Below are positions 6,035 to 6,084 of a stretch of DNA of 6,084 bases, one piece after another. Made by a program: the position numbers and the translations under genes. The stretch spans positions 1 through 6,084 of the forward strand of contig NZ_GL629648.1 of the NCBI RefSeq assembly GCF_000185845.1, written 5' to 3'. The stretch's first letter is position 1. Every line of letters begins with the position of its first letter. Below the pieces are notes generated by a model, which saw only the letters and a list, made by a program, of their open reading frames with translations, was not told the DNA's origin and did no database searches. The stretch is from Segatella salivae DSM 15606. GTDB taxonomy: Bacteria > Bacteroidota > Bacteroidia > Bacteroidales > Bacteroidaceae.

Positions 6035-6084
6035 ATGAAGAAATTATCTATTTTGAAAGTTGGTTTCTGTCATATTTCAAGTTC
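6035..6084 (+). CDS. Possible 5' end of a gene running off the window
   Basis: An ATG at 6035 opens a frame beginning MKKLSILKVGFCHISS that stays open to the last base. The K-K start followed by a hydrophobic residue run is the kind seen at N-termini of Bacteroidota proteins, and a gene is expected near here after 1 kb of spacer. There is no Shine-Dalgarno sequence (AGCTTAAGA precedes the ATG) and no clear TAnnTTTG element upstream. Sixteen codons are too few to judge; this is a tentative call. Confidence 0.2.
   Translation, partial: MKKLSILKVGFCHISS

Overview
The window looks like a chromosomal segment of a Bacteroidota bacterium, most likely a Prevotella-like member of the Bacteroidales. 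The signs are an AT-rich genome with very AT-rich spacers, a TAnnTTTG-type promoter element in front of the isomerase gene, weak or absent Shine-Dalgarno sequences before the minus-strand genes, a ClpB with the second Walker A written GTTGVGKT, and a small DUF3828-like protein of a kind common in this phylum. The genus is an inference from general character; no rRNA or marker gene is present.

Layout. Positions 1-186 are the leader of clpB. They hold two tandem copies of a dyad, TGTCATTTTGACA and an 11/13 match 21 bp further on, followed by a strong GGAGGA ribosome binding site. Positions 187-2670 (+) encode the ClpB disaggregase, intact in all catalytic motifs but about 20 residues shorter than E. 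coli ClpB between sensor 1 and the arginine finger of the second AAA+ domain. Positions 2671-2895 separate two convergent genes and carry two successive hairpins, the second a probable bidirectional terminator. On the minus strand lie a 189-aa membrane-anchored or exported DUF3828-like protein (2896-3465) and, 80 bp upstream of it, a 492-aa member of the L-fucose/L-arabinose isomerase family (start ATG at 5024, end 3546), which has a recognisable Bacteroidota promoter at about 5067-5096.

From 5043 to the end there is roughly 1 kb with no convincing gene. It is not featureless: it holds dyads just upstream of the isomerase promoter, a degenerate array with 22-bp periodicity (about 5399-5493), a textbook G-quadruplex motif with three single-base loops (5717-5733), several copies of a CAAAAAGTGA motif, and a possible truncated start of a plus-strand gene at 6035.

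The genes do not form one pathway: clpB is a stress-response gene on its own, while the isomerase and the small protein could be co-transcribed but have no obvious shared function. I found no convincing new multi-gene system. The points most worth following are the G-quadruplex, the shortened ClpB D2 domain, the tandem dyad before clpB, and the 22-bp periodic array.
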